From an uncultured Verrucomicrobiota bacterium (GTDB taxonomy: Bacteria > Verrucomicrobiota > Verrucomicrobiia > Limisphaerales > JADLHS01), in assembly GCA_937894935.1 (NCBI GenBank), contig CALAYC010000180.1:1-36173 (forward strand): a DNA stretch of 36,173 nucleotides, read 5' to 3'. The notes beneath the pieces were generated by a model, which saw only the letters and a list, made by a program, of their open reading frames with translations, did no database searches and had not been told where the DNA came from. Both the position numbers and the translations under genes were made by a program. Below, in pieces: positions 34,748 through 36,173 of the stretch (position 1 is its first letter; each line of letters opens with the position of its first letter).

Positions 34748-35439
34748 TCGATTCCAATCTCCTCGACTGTCTGCACATCAAAGCGCACTAAAACCTGTTC
34801 AGGAAAACCTTTGGGTGGCGGACGCCCGATCGTGGTCGTTTCCGCCAGCGCCTTGCGCACGGAGTTATCCCAGGCTGAATGCCCCGAACCTTTCTTCCAA
34901 CTCGTGCCGAGAACTCGTCCGGTGGCATCGAGCTTCAATTCCACTTCTGCAACGAATCGGGCATCGTCAACGCCATCGGGCCGACTCCAGCGCGAACGCA
35001 ACGTGTATTCCACGTAACCTTTGTAAATCGCGTTCGGATCGGAAACCGTTTCCACCGCTTTGCCACCCTCGAAATCAAACGCCGGCAACGCAGCGGCCGC
35101 CGGGGCGGCAGCAGGCGCAGCAACTGGTCCCGCAGCCGCGGGAGGCGGAGTTGCGGTCGGGGGCGTGATGCGCGGTTGTTCTTGCGGTTGCGCGACCGGA
35201 GGTGGCTCGTCTTTCGGTTCTTCAACCGGCGGTTTTTCCTCGGGTGGTTTTTCTTTCGGTTTTTCTTCCGGCGGCTTTTCCTTCGGCACCATCGTCACCG
35301 CGATTTTCTTGAGCTCTTTGCCCAACATGCCTTCGCGCGCCGCAATAAACACCAGTCCGCCGATGATGATGGCGTGAAACACCACCGAGATCACCACGCT
35401 CAACCGGGACGCCCGCTTCTGTTTGCGAATGTCTGCCAT
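34744..35439 (-). CDS. tonB: TonB-like energy transducer with long proline-rich linker
   Basis: This 231-residue protein has one N-terminal transmembrane segment (about 12-33, LSVVISVVFHAIIIGGLVFI) with the expected Ser-x3-His arrangement. A Pro/Glu/Lys-rich linker (KEKPPEEKPKEKPPEEKPP) and then an Ala/Pro stretch follow. The C-terminal globular domain (VAEVELKLDATGRVLG ... SVRKAL) resembles the TonB/TolA family. It would span the periplasm and transmit force from ExbB/ExbD to outer-membrane receptors. The C-terminus also resembles TolA, so a Tol-Pal role is not excluded. It lies 9 bases after the first exbD and overlaps the second exbD by 4 bases. Confidence 0.88.
   Translation of the reverse strand: MADIRKQKRASRLSVVISVVFHAIIIGGLVFIAAREGMLGKELKKIAVTMVPKEKPPEEKPKEKPPEEKPPVEEPKDEPPPVAQPQEQPRITPPTATPPPAAAGPVAAPAAAPAAAALPAFDFEGGKAVETVSDPNAIYKGYVEYTLRSRWSRPDGVDDARFVAEVELKLDATGRVLGTSWKKGSGHSAWDNSVRKALAETTTIGRPPPKGFPEQVLVRFDVQTVEEIGIE
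34759..34764 (-). promoter_or_regulatory. Shine-Dalgarno-like GAGGAG before the second exbD
   Basis: GAGGAG on the minus strand lies 11 bases before the exbD start, inside the end of tonB. It is notable because most starts in the window have no such sequence. The spacing is a little long. Confidence 0.45.
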
Positions 35440-35448
35440 GCGATTGCG

Positions 35449-35862
35449 TTAATTCTTTCCGTTCGGTTCGGTCGCCAGATCCACTTTCACCACGTTGGCC
35501 TGTTGCAACGCGTCCATTACGCTGACGATGTGGCGATACTTGGTTTTGCTGTCACCGCGCACGATGACGTTCAGGTCTGGATCATCTACTCGCAACTGGA
35601 TGAGTTCCGACAGCAACCCATCGAGCGTGACCTCTTTCTTATTCAGATGAATCGTGCCGGCAGCATCCACCGTCACGTAATTCGCTTTCGGTGGCGAATC
35701 TTTCGCCTTCTTCGAAGCCGTCGGTAGATTCAAATCCAGATCATTCACAATCGGCGTGGTTGTGATGATGAAAATCACCAGCAGCACGAAAGCGAGATCC
35801 AGCAACGGAGTGATGTTCAACTCCGTCAGCGAGTGATGCACTGATTTTGAGCACTTCCTCAT
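35449..35862 (-). CDS. exbD: ExbD/TolR family biopolymer transporter, first copy
   Basis: This 137-residue protein has the single transmembrane helix with conserved Asp (NITPLLDLAFVLLVIFIIT). A periplasmic domain follows, with VTVDAAGTIHLNKKEV and RHIVSVMDALQQANV. It is related to, but distinct from, the second copy (a shorter linker, ASKKAKDSPPK). Its start overlaps the exbB stop by 4 bases (ATGA), and tonB begins 9 bases after its stop. The two ExbD copies flank tonB and may form mixed channels or serve different receptors. Confidence 0.9.
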   Translation of the reverse strand: MRKCSKSVHHSLTELNITPLLDLAFVLLVIFIITTTPIVNDLDLNLPTASKKAKDSPPKANYVTVDAAGTIHLNKKEVTLDGLLSELIQLRVDDPDLNVIVRGDSKTKYRHIVSVMDALQQANVVKVDLATEPNGKN

Positions 35863-36173
35863 ATCCCGGCAGCTTGAGCGGCGACGGTGGCTTGATAGTC
35901 CTTGCTCGCGAGCACCTTGGCGACGGCATCAGAAACTTCTTCACCGATCGGTCGCGCGTCCACGTAGCTGTGTTCAATCTGGGTAGCGAAGCGGATTGCA
36001 AACGCGTCCAGTTCCTGTGTGAACGCCCGGATTTTCGTCACCATGAAGTTGTAGGCAAACATCGCAGGAATCGCGACGAGCAGTCCAATAACCGTCGCAA
36101 TCAACGCGCCCGCCACGCCCGGCGCCATCGCGGTGAGGCTCGCGGAATTCGCTTTAGCGATGCCGGAGAACGT
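35859..36173 (-). CDS. exbB: ExbB/TolQ/MotA family proton channel protein, C-terminal part
   Basis: The frame runs to the right edge of the window, so only the last 104 residues are seen. They carry the hallmark SLTAMAPGVAGALIATVIGL and VAIPAMFAYNF segments, the final two transmembrane helices of ExbB/TolQ. A cytoplasmic helical tail (ELDAFAIRFATQIEHSY) ends at AAQAAGI. ExbB forms the pentameric channel around the ExbD helix. Its stop overlaps the exbD start by 4 bases. The upstream part and promoter lie outside the window. Confidence 0.88.
   Translation of the reverse strand, partial: TFSGIAKANSASLTAMAPGVAGALIATVIGLLVAIPAMFAYNFMVTKIRAFTQELDAFAIRFATQIEHSYVDARPIGEEVSDAVAKVLASKDYQATVAAQAAGI

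Noticed and set aside
1..36173. CRISPR arrays, tRNA, rRNA, insertion sequences or prophage genes
   Set aside because: Looked for throughout. No regularly spaced repeats, cloverleaf-like sequences, transposase or phage structural genes were seen.

Overview
The window looks like a stretch of a Verrucomicrobiota chromosome, probably from the Pedosphaera/Limisphaerales side of the phylum. This is inferred from gene content, not from a marker gene. The signs are large secreted LamG / Big_2 / PATR proteins ending in a W...FYR(V/L) tail, a DUF1080 protein, GH92 and GH9 enzymes, a Fe-S-type PurF, futalosine-pathway MqnA, an ExbB-ExbD-TonB-ExbD cluster, palindromic interspersed repeats, and almost no Shine-Dalgarno sequences. 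I see no rRNA, tRNA, CRISPR array, transposase or phage module. No gap between genes exceeds about 250 bases.

Layout. 1-7236 (+): the 3' end of a giant LamG/Ig surface protein with a strong terminator, then a GH-like protein and a GH92 alpha-mannosidase 3 bp apart. 7237-7355: a REP-like palindromic region. 7356-8135 (-): a TSUP permease. 8207-8278: a 25-bp-arm imperfect palindrome. 8345-11644 (-): a tightly coupled secreted operon of a NodB-like lipoprotein, a GH9 enzyme and a DUF1080 protein. An interspersed palindromic repeat sits in frame inside the GH9 gene. 11645-11891: a divergent promoter region with two CGCGAA/TTCGCG palindromes. 11892-13693 (+): proB and mazG. 13694-15598 (-): a secreted fibre/BNR-repeat protein. 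15734-18562 (+): an M29 aminopeptidase, a Tat-exported metallophosphoesterase and mqnA. 18586-19740 (-): a secreted TIM-barrel hydrolase-like protein. 19930-22953 (+): a surface-glycan set of epimerase, GT2 and methyltransferase. 22981-25924 (-): purF and a secreted SGNH-like protein. 26058-27464 (+): a POT peptide transporter. 27507-28539 (-): an IscU/NifU-N scaffold and a Nudix hydrolase. 28654-32484 (+): a GH128-LamG-He_PIG-PATR giant. 32504-34120 (-): a Na/Pi cotransporter. 34313-36173 (-): a TonB-type energy-transduction operon running off the right edge.

How it works together. The dominant theme is extracellular carbohydrate capture. Secreted GH92, GH9, GH128, GH-like, DUF1080, SGNH and NodB-like proteins act outside or in the periplasm. 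Several are linked to LamG/Ig/PATR adhesion modules. The TonB/ExbB/ExbD cluster could power outer-membrane uptake, and the POT transporter could import peptides. Housekeeping genes (proB, mazG, purF, mqnA, the Fe-S scaffold) are interspersed. The points most worth following are the C-terminal FYR tail shared by three secreted proteins, the in-frame repeat insertion in GH9, the three palindromic repeat types, the paired palindromes upstream of proB, and the multidomain GH128 and GH-like enzymes.
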